From Pseudomonadota bacterium (lineage in GTDB: Bacteria > Pseudomonadota > Gammaproteobacteria > Steroidobacterales > Steroidobacteraceae): 17,927 nucleotides of DNA. The notes below the pieces were generated by a model that saw only the letters and a list, made by a program, of their open reading frames with translations, ran no database searches and was not told the origin of the DNA. The position numbers and the translations under genes were made by a program. This document shows positions 1-7,780 of this stretch, piece after piece (within the stretch, counting starts at the first letter, position 1; each line of letters starts with the position of its first letter). The DNA lies in assembly GCA_023423065.1 (NCBI GenBank), contig JAFAGC010000025.1:1-17927 (forward strand). The letters run 5' to 3'.

Positions 1-319
1 GTGCAGGCGGTTTCGCCGGCGCGGATGCCGCCGGTTTCGCGGGTGCAGGCGCCGCGGCCTTCGCCGGCGCCGCGGCGGGAGCAACGCCCTCGATGCGCGC
101 GACGACTCCGCCCGCGCCGATCTTGCCGCCCTTCTTGGCCAACACCTCGGTCACCGTGCCGGCGGCCGTGGACGGCACGTCCATCGTCGCCTTGTCGGTT
201 TCGAGCGTGACGAGCGGCGTGTCCACTTCGATCTTGTCGCCGACCTTGATGAGCACGTCGACGATGGCGACCTCGTCGAAATTGCCGAGATCCGGAACTA
301 CGAGATCGATCTTGCTCAC
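1..319 (-). CDS. lpdA: Dihydrolipoyl dehydrogenase (E3), lipoyl-domain N-terminus only (cut by window edge)
   Basis: About 106 residues are visible, starting at a GTG (319-317) that overlaps the aceF stop as GTGA, and the frame runs off the window. Residues 2-77 are a biotinyl-lipoyl domain with the lipoylation site ETDKATMD (Lys43), followed by an Ala/Pro/Lys-rich swinging linker. E3 reoxidises dihydrolipoamide on AceF with FAD and NAD+. The flavoprotein part is outside the window, so the E3 identity rests on position: third gene after aceE and aceF, with the N-terminal lipoyl domain known for Lpd of many beta- and some gammaproteobacteria. A second small E2-like protein is the alternative, but less likely. 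Confidence 0.8.
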   Translation of the reverse strand, partial: MSKIDLVVPDLGNFDEVAIVDVLIKVGDKIEVDTPLVTLETDKATMDVPSTAAGTVTEVLAKKGGKIGAGGVVARIEGVAPAAAPAKAAAPAPAKPAASAPAKPPA

Positions 320-1839
320 GACATCGCCTCGACCAGTTCCTTCGGCCGCGCCAGCGTGTCGGCGATGAACTTCGTGATGCGCGCGCCGAGCGCGCCGTCG
401 ATCACACGATGGTCGTACGAGAACGACAGCGGGAGCATCAGGCGCGGCTGGAACGCCTCGCCGTTCCACACCGGCTTCATCGAAGCCTTCGACACGCCGA
501 GGATCGCGACCTCGGGTGCGTTGATGATGGGCGTGAAGGCGGTACCGCCGATGCCGCCCAGGCTCGAGATCGTGAACCCCGCGCCCTGCATGTCGGCGCC
601 GGGTAGTTTGCCCGCGCGCGCCTTCTCGGACAGCGTCGCGAGCGAGCCTGCGATCTCGAACACGTTCTTGCGGTCGGCTTCCTTGATCACGGGCACCAGC
701 AGGCCGTTCGGCGTGTCGGCCGCGAAGCCGACGTTGAAGAACTGCTTGAAGACGAGGTTCTGGCCGGACTCGTCGAGCGAGCTGTTGAGCACCGGGAACT
801 CGCGCATGGCGCGCAACGCCGCCTGCACGATGAACGCGAGCGGCGTGACCTTCACGCCCTGCGCCGCGGCCTTCTCCTTGAGCGAGCCGCGCAGCGCGTC
901 GAGATCGGTGATGTCGCTGTCGTCGTACTGCGTGACGTGCGGGATGTTGATCCAGGCAGCCTGCAGGCGCGGCCCCGAGATCTTCTGCACGCGCGACAGC
1001 GGCTTGACCTCGACGGGACCGAACGCGGAGTAATCGACCACCGGCACCTTCGGCAGCGAAGGACCCGCCGCGACGGCGCCGCCGCCGGACATGACCAGCT
1101 TGACGAACGCCTTCACGTCGTCGAGCAGGATGCGGCCCTTCTCGCCGCTGCCGCGCACGCTGCCGAGATTCACCCCGAGCTCGCGCGCGAACTTGCGCAC
1201 CGACGGCGACGCATGCGCCGCGCTGAAACTGGTTTCATCGATCGCGGGCAGACCCGCGCGTTGCGGCCGCGACTGCGCGACGCCCTGCGGAGCGGCGGGA
1301 CGTGGCGCGGCGGCCGGCGCCGCCGGTCTGGACGGAGCGGGAGCCGCGGGAGCGGCCGGTGCCGCGGCGCTCGCGGCGATTCCCTTCACGGTCACGACGA
1401 GCGCGCCAGGTCCCACCTTGCCACCCTTGGCGACGTGGACCTTCTCGACGACGCCCTTGGCGGTGGACGGCACGTCCATCGTCGCCTTGTCGGTCTCGAG
1501 CGTCGCGAGCGGCGTGTCGAAGTCGACGGTGTCGCCGGACTTCACCATGACGTCGATGACGGAGACGGAATCGAAACTTCCCATGTCGGGGACGCGTACT
1601 TCGACCGGGCCTTCCTTCGCAGGCGCGGGTGCTGGCGCGGCGGGTGCGGCTTTCGCCGCCGCGGGCTGCGCGGGAGCCGCGCTCGCGGCCTTGGTCGGCG
1701 CGGCTGCCGGCGCATCACTCTTCACTGTGACGACCACCGAGCCCGCCGAGACCGAGCCGCCCTTGGCGATGTGCACCTTCTCGACCACACCCTTGGCGGT
1801 CGACGGAATGTCCATCGTCGCCTTGTCGGTCTCGAGCGT
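164..1839. repeat. Three copies of a 45-base lipoyl-domain coding repeat
   Basis: Near-identical 45-base segments lie at 164-208 (lpd), 1459-1503 (AceF second lipoyl domain) and 1795-1839 (AceF first lipoyl domain). All encode the lipoyl-lysine hairpin on the minus strand. A core of about 20 bases around GTCCATCGTCGCCTTGTCGG is identical in all three. This is coding repetition from domain duplication, not a separate element. Confidence 0.85.
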
Positions 1840-1950
1840 GGCGAGCGGCGTGTCGATGTCGATCGAATCGCCAACCTTCACCAACACGTCGATGACGGTC
1901 ACCGATTCGAAATTCCCCATGTCGGGGACGCGTACTTCCACCGTGCTCAT
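316..1950 (-). CDS. aceF: Pyruvate dehydrogenase E2, dihydrolipoyllysine acetyltransferase
   Basis: This 544-residue protein transfers acetyl groups from E1-bound hydroxyethyl-TPP through lipoyl-lysine to CoA, and forms the core of the pyruvate dehydrogenase complex. Two lipoyl domains are visible, at about residues 2-77 (Lys43) and 115-190 (Lys155), both with ETDKATMD. They are separated by Ala/Pro linkers. A peripheral-subunit-binding domain lies at about 247-283 (SPSVRKFAREL, then GSGEKGRIL). The catalytic acyltransferase domain follows, ending in the DHRVIDGA active-site motif with His514 and Asp518. The ATG overlaps the aceE stop as ATGA and the stop overlaps the lpd GTG, so translation of the three is probably coupled. 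Two lipoyl domains is an ordinary number; E. coli AceF has three. Confidence 0.97.
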   Translation of the reverse strand: MSTVEVRVPDMGNFESVTVIDVLVKVGDSIDIDTPLATLETDKATMDIPSTAKGVVEKVHIAKGGSVSAGSVVVTVKSDAPAAAPTKAASAAPAQPAAAKAAPAAPAPAPAKEGPVEVRVPDMGSFDSVSVIDVMVKSGDTVDFDTPLATLETDKATMDVPSTAKGVVEKVHVAKGGKVGPGALVVTVKGIAASAAAPAAPAAPAPSRPAAPAAAPRPAAPQGVAQSRPQRAGLPAIDETSFSAAHASPSVRKFARELGVNLGSVRGSGEKGRILLDDVKAFVKLVMSGGGAVAAGPSLPKVPVVDYSAFGPVEVKPLSRVQKISGPRLQAAWINIPHVTQYDDSDITDLDALRGSLKEKAAAQGVKVTPLAFIVQAALRAMREFPVLNSSLDESGQNLVFKQFFNVGFAADTPNGLLVPVIKEADRKNVFEIAGSLATLSEKARAGKLPGADMQGAGFTISSLGGIGGTAFTPIINAPEVAILGVSKASMKPVWNGEAFQPRLMLPLSFSYDHRVIDGALGARITKFIADTLARPKELVEAMS

Positions 1951-4610
1951 GCTTTCTGCGGATCCAGCTTGTTGGGGTCGAGGCCCAGCTTGTTGAGCGC
2001 CGCCTTGAGCGTTCCCTTGTCGAGCGCCCCCTCATCGGCGAGCCCCTGCAGCGAGGCGTACACGATGTTCTTCGCGTCCACCTCGAAGTGCTGGCGCAGC
2101 GCGCTGCGGCCGTCGGAGCGGCCGAAGCCGTCCGTGCCGAGCGTGACGAAACGGCCGGGAACCCACTGGCGGATCATGTCCGGCCAGGCGCGCATGTAAT
2201 CGGTGGCCGCGATGAACGGGCCCGTCGCCTTCGACAGCGCCTGCGTGACATACGGCACCCTGGCAGTCTCGCCCGGGTGCAGGCGGTTCCAGCGTTCGAT
2301 CGCGAGCGCCTCGCGGCGCAGCTCGGAGAAGCTGGGCGCGGAGTAGATGTCCGACGGGATCCCGAATTCCTTCGAGAGAATGTCGGCCGCGGCGATCACT
2401 TCGCGCAGGATCGTGCCCGATCCCATCAGCGTGACGCGCACCTTGCCGGCGCCGCCCGTCTGCAGCAGGTACATGCCCTTGAGGATGCCTTCCTCGACGC
2501 CCTTCGGCATCGGCGGCTGAACGTAGTTCTCGTTCATGACCGCGATGTAATAGAAGACACTCTCGTCGTTCGCGAACATGCGCTTCATGCCGTCGTGGAT
2601 GATCACGGCGAGCTCGTACGCGTAGGTCGGATCGTAGGCGACGCAGTTCGGCACGGTGGCCGCGTGCAGCAGGCTGTGTCCGTCCTGGTGCTGCAATCCC
2701 TCGCCCGCGAGAGTCGTTCGGCCGGCCGTCGCGCCCATCAGGAAGCCGCGCGTGCGCAGGTCGCCCGCGGCCCAGTAGAAGTCGCCGACACGCTGGAAGC
2801 CGAACATCGAGTAGTAGATGTAGAACGGCACCATGTGGATGCCGTGATTCGCGTAGGCCGTGCCGGCCGCGATCCACGAGCAGGTCGAACCCGCCTCGTT
2901 GATGCCCTCTTCGAGCATCTGGCCTTTCTTGTCCTCGCGATAGGACATGAGCTGCTCGGAGTCGACCGGCGTGTAGAGCTGGCCCGCCGAGCTGTAGATG
3001 CCGATCTGGCGGAACAGGCCTTCCATGCCGAACGTGCGCGCCTCGTCGGGCACGATCGGCACGACGTTCTTGCCGATGTTCTTGTCCTTGAGGAGCTGCG
3101 TGAGGATGCGCACGAAGGCCATCGTCGTCGAGATCTCGCGGTCGCCCGTCCCCTCGAGCAGCGCGCTGAACGCGGAGAGTTCGGGGATGACCAGCGGGTG
3201 CGCGACGATCTTGCGCTCGGGTAGATAGCCGCCGAGGGCCTTGCGGCGCTCGTGCAGGTATTTCATTTCCGGCGCGTCCTCGGCGGGCTTCACCAGCGAA
3301 AGCTTGGACACCTGCTCGTCGGTGAGCGGGATGTTGAAGCGGTCGCGCACCGCGCGCAGCGACTCCTCGTCGAGCTTCTTCTGCTGGTGCGCGACCATCT
3401 GGCCCTCGGCCGCCTTGCCGAGGCCGAAACCCTTCACGGTCTTCGCGAGGATGACGGTGGGTTGACCCTTGTGGTTCATCGCGGCCGCGTAGGCCGCGAA
3501 CACCTTCAGCGCGTCGTGGCCGCCGCGGTTCAGGCGCCAGATGTCGTCGTCCGACATGTTGGCGACCATTTCCTTGAGCTCGGGATACTTGCCGAAGAAA
3601 TGCTCGCGCGTGTACGCGCCGCCCTTCGCCTTGAAGTTCTGGTACTCGCCGTCGACGCACTCTTCCATGACGCGCTTGAGCAGGCCCTGCGTGTCGCGCG
3701 CCAGCAGCGGATCCCAGCGCGAGCCCCAAACTACCTTGATGACGTTCCAGCCCGCGCCCATGAAGGCGGCCTCGAGCTCCTGGATGATCTTGCCGTTGCC
3801 GCGCACCGGGCCGTCGAGCCGCTGCAGGTTGCAGTTGACCACGAACACCAGGTTGTCGAGTTTCTCGCGCACCGGCAGCGTGAGCGCGCCCATGCTCTCG
3901 GGTTCGTCCATCTCGCCGTCGCCGAGGAACGCCCAGACCTTGCGATCCGACTCCGGCACCATGCCGCGGTTTTCCATGTAGCGCTGGAAGCGCGCCTGGT
4001 AGATGGCCATCATCGGCCCGAGGCCCATCGAAACGGTCGGGAACTGCCAGAAGTTAGGCATCAGCCAGGGATGCGGATAGGACGAGATCCCGTGGCCGCC
4101 GACTTCCTGGCGGAAATGCTTGAGTTGATCCTCGGAGAGTCTTCCTTCGAGGAACGCGCGCGCGTAGATGCCGGGGGACGCGTGGCCCTGCACGAACACC
4201 ATGTCGCCGGGATGCTCGGCCGAGGCCGCGCGCCAGAAATGATTGAATCCGACTTCGTACAGCGTCGCCGAGGACGCGTACGTCGACAGGTGTCCGCCGT
4301 ATTCGCTCGACACCTTGTTCGCGTTGAGCACCATGGCCAGCGCGTTCCAGCGGATGCAGGCCTCGATGCGTTTCTCCATCTCGCGGTTGCCCGGATACGA
4401 AGGCTCCTGCCCCGGCGTGATGGTGTTGAGGTACGCGGTGTTCGGGCGGAACGGCAGGTACGCGCCGGAGCGGCGCGTGTAGTCGATCAGCTGCTCGAGA
4501 AGGTAGTGCGCGCGCGCCGCGCCCTGCGTCTTCAACACCGAGTCGATCGATTCGATCCACTCACGTGTTTCGATCGGATCGACGTCTTCGAGCTTCATGA
4601 TTTCCGTCAT
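1947..4610 (-). CDS. aceE: Pyruvate dehydrogenase E1 component, homodimeric type
   Basis: This 887-residue protein, the same length as E. coli AceE, decarboxylates pyruvate with thiamine diphosphate and reductively acetylates the lipoyl groups of AceF. The TPP/Mg motif GDGEMDEPES sits at about residues 230-239, with the downstream asparagine motif NCNLQRLDGP about 30 residues later. The N-terminal part (ITPGQEPSYPGN, SSEYGGHLSTYAS) and the HQDGHS segment match the homodimeric E1 family. It is the first gene of the operon. The start at 4610 has only a weak ribosome site (GGA about 9 bases upstream). An in-frame ATG four codons later is an alternative that barely changes the protein. Confidence 0.97.
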   Translation of the reverse strand: MTEIMKLEDVDPIETREWIESIDSVLKTQGAARAHYLLEQLIDYTRRSGAYLPFRPNTAYLNTITPGQEPSYPGNREMEKRIEACIRWNALAMVLNANKVSSEYGGHLSTYASSATLYEVGFNHFWRAASAEHPGDMVFVQGHASPGIYARAFLEGRLSEDQLKHFRQEVGGHGISSYPHPWLMPNFWQFPTVSMGLGPMMAIYQARFQRYMENRGMVPESDRKVWAFLGDGEMDEPESMGALTLPVREKLDNLVFVVNCNLQRLDGPVRGNGKIIQELEAAFMGAGWNVIKVVWGSRWDPLLARDTQGLLKRVMEECVDGEYQNFKAKGGAYTREHFFGKYPELKEMVANMSDDDIWRLNRGGHDALKVFAAYAAAMNHKGQPTVILAKTVKGFGLGKAAEGQMVAHQQKKLDEESLRAVRDRFNIPLTDEQVSKLSLVKPAEDAPEMKYLHERRKALGGYLPERKIVAHPLVIPELSAFSALLEGTGDREISTTMAFVRILTQLLKDKNIGKNVVPIVPDEARTFGMEGLFRQIGIYSSAGQLYTPVDSEQLMSYREDKKGQMLEEGINEAGSTCSWIAAGTAYANHGIHMVPFYIYYSMFGFQRVGDFYWAAGDLRTRGFLMGATAGRTTLAGEGLQHQDGHSLLHAATVPNCVAYDPTYAYELAVIIHDGMKRMFANDESVFYYIAVMNENYVQPPMPKGVEEGILKGMYLLQTGGAGKVRVTLMGSGTILREVIAAADILSKEFGIPSDIYSAPSFSELRREALAIERWNRLHPGETARVPYVTQALSKATGPFIAATDYMRAWPDMIRQWVPGRFVTLGTDGFGRSDGRSALRQHFEVDAKNIVYASLQGLADEGALDKGTLKAALNKLGLDPNKLDPQKA

Positions 4611-4716
4611 ACAGGTCCAATTCCGATGGCCGCCAAAGCAAAGGATGCAGCGCGCGCTGTGTTAGCATGCGCCGCGTTGTCAGCGAGGTAGAGGGGCTGG
4701 GAAAACAAGGGGCGCT

Positions 4717-4745
4717 ATGATCGTTTCTTGAGCCGCCCGGGTCAA
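4717..4745 (-). promoter_or_regulatory. Candidate sigma-70 promoter for aceE-aceF-lpd
   Basis: On the minus strand TTGACC (4745-4740) and GATCAT (4722-4717) are 17 bases apart. The -35 matches five of six consensus bases, the -10 four of six. Transcription would start near 4710, giving a leader of about 100 bases before the aceE ATG. The 226-base spacer between aceE and pyrC (4611-4836) must hold promoters for both directions. I saw no clear PdhR-type operator, and for pyrC only an isolated TATGAT at 4716-4721 with no matching -35. Confidence 0.35.
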
Positions 4746-4836
4746 GCAAACCTCAATCCGCACAGCAGCTTACGGCGTGTTTTGCGCGCCCACACCAGGA
4801 CATTTCCGAGTCATTTTCAGGTAGCGGCGAAACGCG

Positions 4837-5871
4837 ATGGAAATCAGGATACGCCGCCCGGACGACTGGCACCTGCACCTGCGCGATGGTGCGGCGCTCG
4901 CGGCCGTACTGCCGTTCACGGCGGCGCGTTTCGCACGTGCGATCGTGATGCCGAATCTCAAGCCGCCGGTCACCACGACGGCCGCGGCGCTCGCTTATCG
5001 CGAACGGATCGTCGCGGCCCTGCCCGCCGGCGCGCGATTTACGCCCCTGATGACGCTTTATCTGACAGATCGCACGGAGGTCGCGGAGATCGATCGCGCG
5101 AAAGCCAGCGGCGCGGTGCATGGCGTCAAGCTGTACCCGGCCGGCGCGACCACGAATTCCGACTCCGGCGTCACTGACATGAAACACGCCGATGCCGTGC
5201 TCGCGCGCATGAGCGAAGTCGGCATGCCCCTTTTGGTGCACGGCGAGGTCACGGCGCACCAGGTCGACGTGTTCGATCGCGAATCGCGGTTCATCGACGA
5301 GGTGCTCGCGCCCGCGCTCGAAAGGCATCCGAAACTGCGGGTCGTCTTCGAACACATCACGACGAAGCGCGCCGCGGAGTTCGTGAAGTCCGCGCGCGCC
5401 GGCGTGGGCGCGACGATCACGCCTCAACATCTGCTCCACAACCGCAACGCGATCTTCGAGGGCGGCATCCGGCCTCACTACTACTGTCTGCCCATCCTCA
5501 AGACCGAATCGGATCGCGAGGCGTTGATCGAGGCCGCGACCAGTGGCAATCCACGCTTCTTCCTCGGCACCGACAGCGCGCCGCATGCGCAGCACACCAA
5601 GGAGAACGCCTGCGGATGCGCGGGCATGTTTACCGCGCACGCAGGCATCGAGTTGTATGCCGAGGCGTTCGCGGCGGTGGGCAAGCTCGACAAGCTCGAA
5701 GGGTTCGCCTCCGAGTTCGGGCCGGACTTCTACGGCCTGCCGCGCAATTCCGAATACATCACCCTGGTCCAGCGGGAGTGGCGCCCGCCGGCCACCTATC
5801 CGATGGGTGGAGACAATAAACTCGTGCCGATGCGTGCCAATGAATTCGTGCGATTCGAGCTGGCGGGATGA
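4837..5871 (+). CDS. pyrC: Dihydroorotase, class II
   Basis: This 344-residue protein carries out the third step of pyrimidine synthesis, cyclising N-carbamoyl-aspartate to dihydroorotate in the cytosol. The binuclear zinc site is complete: HLHLRD (His12, His14), the carboxylated lysine in GVKLYPAG (Lys98), His135 in LLVHGE, His173 in VVFEHIT, and Asp246 in GTDSAPH. Length and motifs fit the E. coli PyrC class. The start is directly supported because the protein begins seven residues before the DDWHLHLRD motif, as in the family; the ribosome site is weak (AGG about 15 bases upstream). The stop overlaps the rnt ATG, so the two are probably co-translated. A pyrC-rnt pair is also known in Pseudomonas. 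Confidence 0.97.
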   Translation: MEIRIRRPDDWHLHLRDGAALAAVLPFTAARFARAIVMPNLKPPVTTTAAALAYRERIVAALPAGARFTPLMTLYLTDRTEVAEIDRAKASGAVHGVKLYPAGATTNSDSGVTDMKHADAVLARMSEVGMPLLVHGEVTAHQVDVFDRESRFIDEVLAPALERHPKLRVVFEHITTKRAAEFVKSARAGVGATITPQHLLHNRNAIFEGGIRPHYYCLPILKTESDREALIEAATSGNPRFFLGTDSAPHAQHTKENACGCAGMFTAHAGIELYAEAFAAVGKLDKLEGFASEFGPDFYGLPRNSEYITLVQREWRPPATYPMGGDNKLVPMRANEFVRFELAG

Positions 5872-7121
5872 TGGATCAGTTCCCGCCTCCCGTCGAAGAA
5901 GGCAGCTTCAGCGGTCCGCCGCTCATGAGCCGGCGCTTCCGCTCGTTCCTGCCCGTGGTCATCGACGTGGAGACCGGCGGATTCAATTGCGCCACCGACG
6001 CGCTGCTCGAGATCGCGGCGGTGATGATCCAATTCGGGCCGGACGGACGACTGCAACGCGGCGAGACGCACTCGTATCACGTGAAGCCGTTCGAAGGCTC
6101 GAACATCGAGGCGGCCTCGCTGGCCGTCAACGGCATCGATCCGTATCACCCGCTGCGCCCCGCGCTGCCGGAGAAGGACGCGCTGGGGCGGATATTCACC
6201 GAGGTGCGCGCCGCGATGAGGGCGGTGGATTGCCGGCGCGCCGTGCTGGTCGGACACAACGCCGCGTTCGATCTCGGGTTCCTCAACGCCGCCGTCGCGC
6301 GCGCCGACATCAAGCGCAATCCGTTCCACCCGTTCTCGTGCTTCGACACCGCCACGCTCGCGGGCGCGGCGTTCGGACAGACGGTGCTCGCGAAGGCCGC
6401 GCAGGTCTGCGGCCTGGACTGGGATTCGAGCGAAGCGCACTCGGCGAAATACGACGCCGAGCGGACCGCCGACATCTTCTGCGAGGTCTGCAATGCGCTC
6501 GACAGCGTGTGGCGCCGCGCCGAAGCCCGCGCCCAGTCGATCCGCGACCTGGATCAACCCGTCGCCCCACCCTCTTCGTCAGGCCGTCGCGCCGGCTTCG
6601 GCCAGGAGCTTCTTGAGCTCGCCGCTGCGATGCATGTCCAGCACGATGTCACAGCCTCCGACCAGTTCGCCGTTCACGTACAGCTGTGGGTAGGTAGGCC
6701 AATTCGAGAATTTCTTGAGCGCTTCGCGCAGCTCGGGATCCTCGAAGATGTTCACCGCATGAAACGAATTGGCGCCGTTGGCGCGCAGCGCCGCGACCGC
6801 CTGGGCCGAGAACCCGCACTGCGGAAAATCCGGTGTGCCCTTCATGAAAAGCACCGCCGGGCTGGTGCCGATGTGTGTCTTGATCCGGCTGACGACGTCT
6901 TCTGCCACCTTGATTCTCCTTTGCTCGAGCACCCTCATGAGTGCCCACTGTGCTTCCGCGCTCATCGAAGGCCAGGCCGCGATTTCCCCGAGAGTCCGCA
7001 AACAACCCGAGCAACGACCGTCTTCGGTCAGGGCGCAGACCTTGATGCAGGGCGAATCCGGATGTTGCAGTTGCGGGCGTTCAATCATGGCCGGCCCCGC
7101 GCGGAGCGCGTTGAATTATGA
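5868..7121 (+). CDS. rnt: Ribonuclease T with an abnormally long open C-terminal extension
   Basis: RNase T is a DEDDh 3'-5' exoribonuclease that matures tRNA and other stable RNA 3' ends. The nuclease domain is intact: Asp33 and Glu35 in VVIDVETGGFN, Asp135 in GHNAAFDLGFL, His191 and Asp196 in HSAKYDAERTADIF. Start at 5868 overlaps the pyrC stop as ATGA; a second ATG follows at once, and Met20 would also give a family-like N-terminus. Known RNases T are about 200-220 residues, so the domain should end near residue 210-235 (about 6500-6575). Here no stop occurs in frame until 7119-7121, giving 417 residues. The extra 180 or so residues are antisense to the glutaredoxin gene and look like no domain. 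A real 3' frameshift, stop loss or readthrough tail are all possible. Confidence 0.85.
   Translation: MMDQFPPPVEEGSFSGPPLMSRRFRSFLPVVIDVETGGFNCATDALLEIAAVMIQFGPDGRLQRGETHSYHVKPFEGSNIEAASLAVNGIDPYHPLRPALPEKDALGRIFTEVRAAMRAVDCRRAVLVGHNAAFDLGFLNAAVARADIKRNPFHPFSCFDTATLAGAAFGQTVLAKAAQVCGLDWDSSEAHSAKYDAERTADIFCEVCNALDSVWRRAEARAQSIRDLDQPVAPPSSSGRRAGFGQELLELAAAMHVQHDVTASDQFAVHVQLWVGRPIREFLERFAQLGILEDVHRMKRIGAVGAQRRDRLGREPALRKIRCALHEKHRRAGADVCLDPADDVFCHLDSPLLEHPHECPLCFRAHRRPGRDFPESPQTTRATTVFGQGADLDAGRIRMLQLRAFNHGRPRAERVEL
6579..7088 (-). CDS. grxD: DUF1289 domain in frame with monothiol glutaredoxin GrxD (169 residues)
   Basis: Two modules share one open frame. Residues 10-58 are a DUF1289 domain with four cysteines (C14, C18, C26, C29: SPCIKVC then GRCSGC) and the usual LGEIAAWPSMS stretch. 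Residues 61-169 are a complete GrxD: glutathione-binding Lys83 in FMKG, active-site CGFS at 91-94, cis-proline in WPTYPQL, then VGGCDI. Monothiol CGFS glutaredoxins carry and deliver Fe-S clusters. A strong ribosome site and GTG at 6908 probably also make the stand-alone 109-residue GrxD, so this locus may yield a fusion, a short form, or both. The 3' end converges on rnt, whose frame runs antisense through the entire gene. Confidence 0.88.
   Translation of the reverse strand: MIERPQLQHPDSPCIKVCALTEDGRCSGCLRTLGEIAAWPSMSAEAQWALMRVLEQRRIKVAEDVVSRIKTHIGTSPAVLFMKGTPDFPQCGFSAQAVAALRANGANSFHAVNIFEDPELREALKKFSNWPTYPQLYVNGELVGGCDIVLDMHRSGELKKLLAEAGATA
6906..6921 (-). promoter_or_regulatory. Internal ribosome site and GTG start for stand-alone GrxD
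   Basis: On the minus strand AAGGAGA (6921-6915) precedes GTG (6908-6906) with 7 bases between GGAG and the start. It is one of the best Shine-Dalgarno matches in the window. The GTG is codon 61 of the long frame, exactly at the DUF1289/GrxD border, and GrxD from here is 109 residues, close to the normal size of about 110-115. Confidence 0.7.
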
Positions 7122-7139
7122 GGGTTCGTCCCCTATCCT
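7111..7139 (+). promoter_or_regulatory. Candidate promoter for the puuD-like/nadC/ABC operon
   Basis: TTGAAT (7111-7116) and TATCCT (7134-7139) are 17 bases apart, each matching four of six consensus bases. Transcription would start near 7146, about 23 bases before the ATG at 7169. The site almost exactly overlaps a candidate on the other strand. Confidence 0.4.
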
Positions 7140-7143
7140 TCAA
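7115..7143 (-). promoter_or_regulatory. Candidate promoter for the DUF1289-grxD gene
   Basis: On the minus strand TTGAAG (7143-7138) and CATAAT (7120-7115) are 17 bases apart; the -10 matches five of six consensus bases. Transcription would start near 7108, about 20 bases before the ATG at 7088. It is face to face with the plus-strand candidate in the same 33 bases. Confidence 0.42.
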
Positions 7144-7168
7144 ACCGCTCACCGGGGAGATCAAGTCA

Positions 7169-7780
7169 ATGAAAATATTCACGAATCACCGATATGCACT
7201 CATTACCGGCATCGTCCTGGCCGTGGTGCTTTCTTACATCCTGCACCGCGCCCTCGTACCGGACGCAGAGTTCAATCACCTCGCCCTCGCGCGCTGGGTG
7301 CACATCGTCGCCGGTGTGTTCTGGATCGGCCTCCTGTACTACTTCAACGCCGTGCAAGTTCCCGCGCAGGCAACCGCCACCGAAGACAAGGGCGGCCCCG
7401 GACCGGCGGCTATCGGCAAATACGTCGCGCCGCGGGCGTTGTTCTGGTTCCGCTGGTCCGCGCTCGCCACTTGGCTGGCGGGTGCCTGGCTGCTGAGCGA
7501 AAGATTTCTCCCGGCGTTCACCTTCGGGTTTTCGAACGGTTCGCACGACTACTCGACCATCGTGATCGGCATCGGCGCCTGGCTGGGCACCATCATGCTG
7601 TTCAACGTGTGGGCGTTGATCTGGCCTAACCAGAAGAAGATTCTCGGCATCGTCGCCGCGTCGGATGAAGAAAAGGCGAAAGCTCGCAAGACCGCGCTTT
7701 ATGCCTCGCGCACCAACTTCATCCTCTCGATTCCGATGCTGCTGTGCATGGCTGCCACCTCGCACGGCCTGCCCTTCTGA
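7169..7780 (+). CDS. PuuD-like (urate hydroxylase N-terminal family) integral membrane protein
   Basis: This is a 203-residue membrane protein. The start at 7169 is chosen over an ATG 51 bases upstream because GGGGAGA (7154-7160) sits 9 bases before it and the extra 17 residues look non-coding. Hydrophobic helices are visible at about residues 9-29, 40-60 (ALARWVHIVAGVFWIGLLYY, with His45 and Trp52), 90-107, 130-153 and near the C-terminus. The WVHI...FWIGLLYYFNAVQVP pattern resembles the membrane domain of PuuD-like urate hydroxylases. The cytochrome c domain of full-length PuuD is absent, and no purine genes are nearby, so urate activity should not be assumed. Histidines in the helices would allow haem binding. 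The last 37 bases overlap the annotated nadC start. Confidence 0.65.
   Translation: MKIFTNHRYALITGIVLAVVLSYILHRALVPDAEFNHLALARWVHIVAGVFWIGLLYYFNAVQVPAQATATEDKGGPGPAAIGKYVAPRALFWFRWSALATWLAGAWLLSERFLPAFTFGFSNGSHDYSTIVIGIGAWLGTIMLFNVWALIWPNQKKILGIVAASDEEKAKARKTALYASRTNFILSIPMLLCMAATSHGLPF

Noticed and set aside
164..1839. CRISPR-like repeats in the first 2 kb
   Set aside because: Three unevenly spaced copies within coding lipoyl domains, explained by domain duplication.
2088..4691. Long plus-strand open frames opposite aceE (2088-3224, 3252-4691)
   Set aside because: They are antisense shadows of a clear 887-residue AceE, low in complexity (Arg, His, Val, Asp rich) and match no family; long open antisense frames are expected at this GC content.
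4716..4721. TATGAT as a pyrC promoter -10
   Set aside because: No acceptable -35 at 16-18 bases upstream, so it is not called as a promoter.
7118..7168. Upstream ATG giving a 220-residue PuuD-like protein
   Set aside because: The extra 17 residues overlap the promoter candidate and have no ribosome site, while ATG 7169 has GGGGAGA upstream and starts just before the first helix.
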